This document shows, piece after piece, positions 60,751-64,000 of a stretch of 64,000 bases of DNA. Where the stretch lies: contig JBBHKE010001552.1 of assembly GCA_037447655.1 (NCBI GenBank), positions 1 through 64,000 on the forward strand, given 5' to 3'. The DNA comes from Zygnema cylindricum. Its lineage: Eukaryota > Streptophyta > Zygnematophyceae > Zygnematales > Zygnemataceae. The first letter of the stretch is position 1; every line of letters starts with the position of its first letter. Under the pieces are notes generated by a model. It was not told the origin of the DNA. It was given only the letters and a program-made list of their open reading frames with translations, and searched no databases. Position numbers and translations under genes: made by a program.

Positions 60751-61138
60751 TAACCGGCGGATAATCAAGTGGAATGTCGGTGGTAAACGACAATTTAAAT
60801 TTGTAGCCACGATTAATGTGCCATAGTTCAAAACAAAACTGAAAAACAGGTTGGAGTACGGCAAAACTGTTCAAGAGTTACAGTAAAGCCGTACAAATTC
60901 GAGAGGAGTTAAAAACACTGCCTCTTGTGAATTGGTGTGGCAATCTACGAAATCGCCGTATAAAATTGATTTCCCGTGGTGGAACATGTCCAAAAAATCC
61001 GGCGGTTGATTTGGTCGTCTGCTGATTTTGACAGGCGACTTATGATAAAGCCATTAAAACGACCTTTTGGTACAGTGAGTACCGTGTACGGAACTTCATT
61101 ACCAATTGACGATTGGAGTTGATGGCAATTATTGTTAA
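60751..61138. other. Intergenic, nothing recognised
   Basis: GTACGG-rich sequence between the broken end of copia element 2 and a foldback-element arm. No gene or paired repeat identified. Confidence 0.4.
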
Positions 61139-61315
61139 GAATTGATCATGACAGTGAATGTTTTGGTTGCGCACACTCGCTTACGTCATCTTGTCAAAAA
61201 ACGTGCGTTTGAAGTACACATTGGTACAAATAAAGTACCGTTGAGTATAAATTTGACGGTCAATCGGTTAGACATCTTTGACTTTCATAATATTGTTTCA
61301 ACTGTTGTTCTGAGA
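61139..61315. mobile_element. Single arm of the 919-bp foldback element family
   Basis: AATTGATCATGACAGTGAAT and the following about 170 bases match the left arm at 37873-38040 (AGTACACATTGGTAC, AATTTGACGGTCAATCG, AATATTGTTTCAAC). No opposite arm downstream, so a fragment. Confidence 0.65.
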
Positions 61316-62510
61316 CAATTGCTGGTACTGAAGATGAAGAAGATGCAGCAGTAGTCATCGTAGAACAAATGAAGAGAGAAAGCTTCCACAAATTCCGATG
61401 GCTGAACAGCAACTTTGACAGACTATAACTTTCAGAAAAACGGGTTAAACGTCCTGAACATTTGCAACAATGTAGATAACATACAAAGGAACACACACAC
61501 AAAATTTAAATCAATTCGGCTCACAAACCTGTGAGATATGTAGAAATGAAATTACATAAAACTGAATGTACAGTTTTTATATCATTTGTTCCTAAAAATC
61601 AAATTCACTAAGTCCTACTTTTATACACCGAAACTACACTAAGCTGTACGGAGGCATTCCAGCCGTACATCTTACATTCTATCACAAATATTTACACCGA
61701 AGTTCAGACAAGCACAAACTCTGATCAGTCACAAAGTGACACACTTACAAAAACAGTCTTAAATGTCACTTTCCTTAGTGAACTTGTACAAGTTGATTCA
61801 ATCAAATGTCTAATCCCTACTTTATACAAACAAGACTATCGGACTATCTAACTGCCAATAAGATCACTGTAGGCGCACTATCGTACTGTCGGTTCCACTA
61901 CCTATTGCACTTAAACCTAAGTACAATTTCCTGCTGCAAATAATCTTGATTTGTCCTAAGTAATTCATACTGATCGGTACTTCTTTGATTGTACCTGATG
62001 ATCTATCTTACACCAACTTTCTCCAACACAAATAAGGAGTTTGTACGCTGACAATCGAATCTGTCCATATAATCCGCGGTGATTTCCGTCCGTAGGTCGT
62101 AACAAAATGTTTCATTTTAGTACGTATAAAATTCTTTTCGTATTATGTTTCTCTTCGTCTGACGCGTTTGAATTCTGTAACGTCTCTTTAAAGTAGACAA
62201 CATTTTGTCGCTGATCATTGCTATTCTAGCGACGAGATTATCTCATCGCTGAGAGTCTATAGTTTTCCCAAAAATAATAGTAAATGAGGAGCTTAGATTT
62301 TTTTTTCTTAGTTTTGGTCGTTCGTTTTATAATGAGGATTTACTCCATAATTGTGCAAAAATGGCGGTTTTCTATTCGTCTTACTTCCTAACTTACTTAC
62401 TTAGTTTTAGTCGTGCGTTTTATCACGAGGATTGGCTTCATAACTAAAAAAAGAAAATTTTAATGGAGAAAAAAAAAATATGATTTTCTGGTTGGCTAAC
62501 TTACGCTTGC
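61316..62510. other. Intergenic, no gene recognised
   Basis: About 1.2 kb with only short frames. The ACACACACAC run at 61493 and GTACGG words are unremarkable. An irregular duplication of TTAGTTTTGGTCGTTCGTTTTA and similar text lies at 62310-62430. Confidence 0.45.
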
Positions 62511-63581
<1,071 letters not shown>

Positions 63582-63889
63582 ATCAGCATTGAAGAGACAT
63601 TTCTGAAAAATTCTCACATAAAAAAACCGAAATTACAAACTCTCTTTTATCTTTTTTATCCCTTCTATTCTTTCCATATAATCCTCCAATTGATTATTCA
63701 TTGTTGATAATTACCCAAGTCCATGGTTTCCCTTAAATACCACACCAGCCATGACGCGGCACGTGTAATCGTGCGCTGCCAAAAAACCTCTAGAAATCTA
63801 CCACCTGTCCGCATATTAAGCTAGAACACTCTAAATTTAAAAAAGGACTCAAACGTTGCAAAACGACAAGCCAAAACGAATGTACAGTG
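63582..63889. other. Intergenic, nothing recognised
   Basis: AT-rich sequence downstream of the HSP70 pseudogene. No HSP70 substrate-binding domain follows. Confidence 0.5.
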
Positions 63890-64000
63890 CACCGCCAATC
63901 GCTATTAGAGTATATAATGCCAATTCGGTGCCCATTTTTCAAAAAAAAAAACTTGAAATAGAATTAATAATGCTATTTAAGTAGGTGGACCATAATTTAC
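63890..64000. mobile_element. TACACCG-type MITE, cut by window end
   Basis: Begins CACCGCCAATCGCTATTAGA. The interior AATTCGGTGCCCATTTTT and GGTGGACCATAATTTAC match the copy at 52265. The right end is outside the window. Confidence 0.6.

Overview
This window is nuclear DNA from an intron-rich, AT-rich eukaryote. The best guess is the green (streptophyte-like) lineage. The OSCA/CSC1 channel has a plant-type N-terminus and plant-type central motifs, the P450 looks like the CYP72 clan, a CAMTA-type CG-1 DNA-binding domain is present, and the retrotransposons are Ty1/copia. This assignment is inference; no rRNA or organelle marker is present. All genes use GT-AG introns. The exon models below were built by hand, and every internal junction keeps the reading frame.

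Layout. (1) 232-4904, minus strand: a microsomal cytochrome P450, eight exons visible, with the haem-cysteine exon lying off the left edge. Its first intron carries an ATTGAACAT minisatellite. (2) 4905-10371: no gene; a hAT-like MITE with a giant G-tract and a separate 757-bp terminal-inverted-repeat (TIR) element. (3) 10372-15862, plus strand: a complete eight-exon phytanoyl-CoA dioxygenase-family gene (312 aa). A hAT-like MITE with a perfect 8-bp target duplication sits in intron 3. (4) 19384-20794, plus strand: a complete three-exon MAPEG glutathione transferase (142 aa). (5) 22414-30827, minus strand: nine exons of an OSCA/CSC1 mechanosensitive channel that stops after TM5; the C-terminal half was not found. 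(6) 30828-40975: gene-free, dense in DNA-transposon-derived elements (PIF/Harbinger-like, Tc1/mariner-like, and a 919-bp element with 240-bp TIRs). (7) 40976-49532, plus strand: a gene whose exons 2-7 are duplicated in tandem, predicted to encode one protein with two CG-1 domains and none of the other CAMTA domains. A tRNA-derived SINE array lies in one intron and an antisense SINE in another. (8) 49533-52602: more MITEs and one orphan reading frame. (9) 52603-58546: a full-length Ty1/copia element with 5-bp target duplication CTTTC, inserted into the LTR of a second, truncated copia element (to about 60745). (10) 62511-63581: an intron-bearing BiP/HSP70 pseudogene.

The functional genes show no operon-like relation. 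They are housekeeping or stress-type genes (oxidation, conjugation, osmosensing, transcription) separated by repeats. The most unusual points are the double CG-1 gene, repeated copies of an exon end plus its splice donor inside an OSCA intron, and an in-frame TAG in the copia pol frame that sits in a CARYYA readthrough context.
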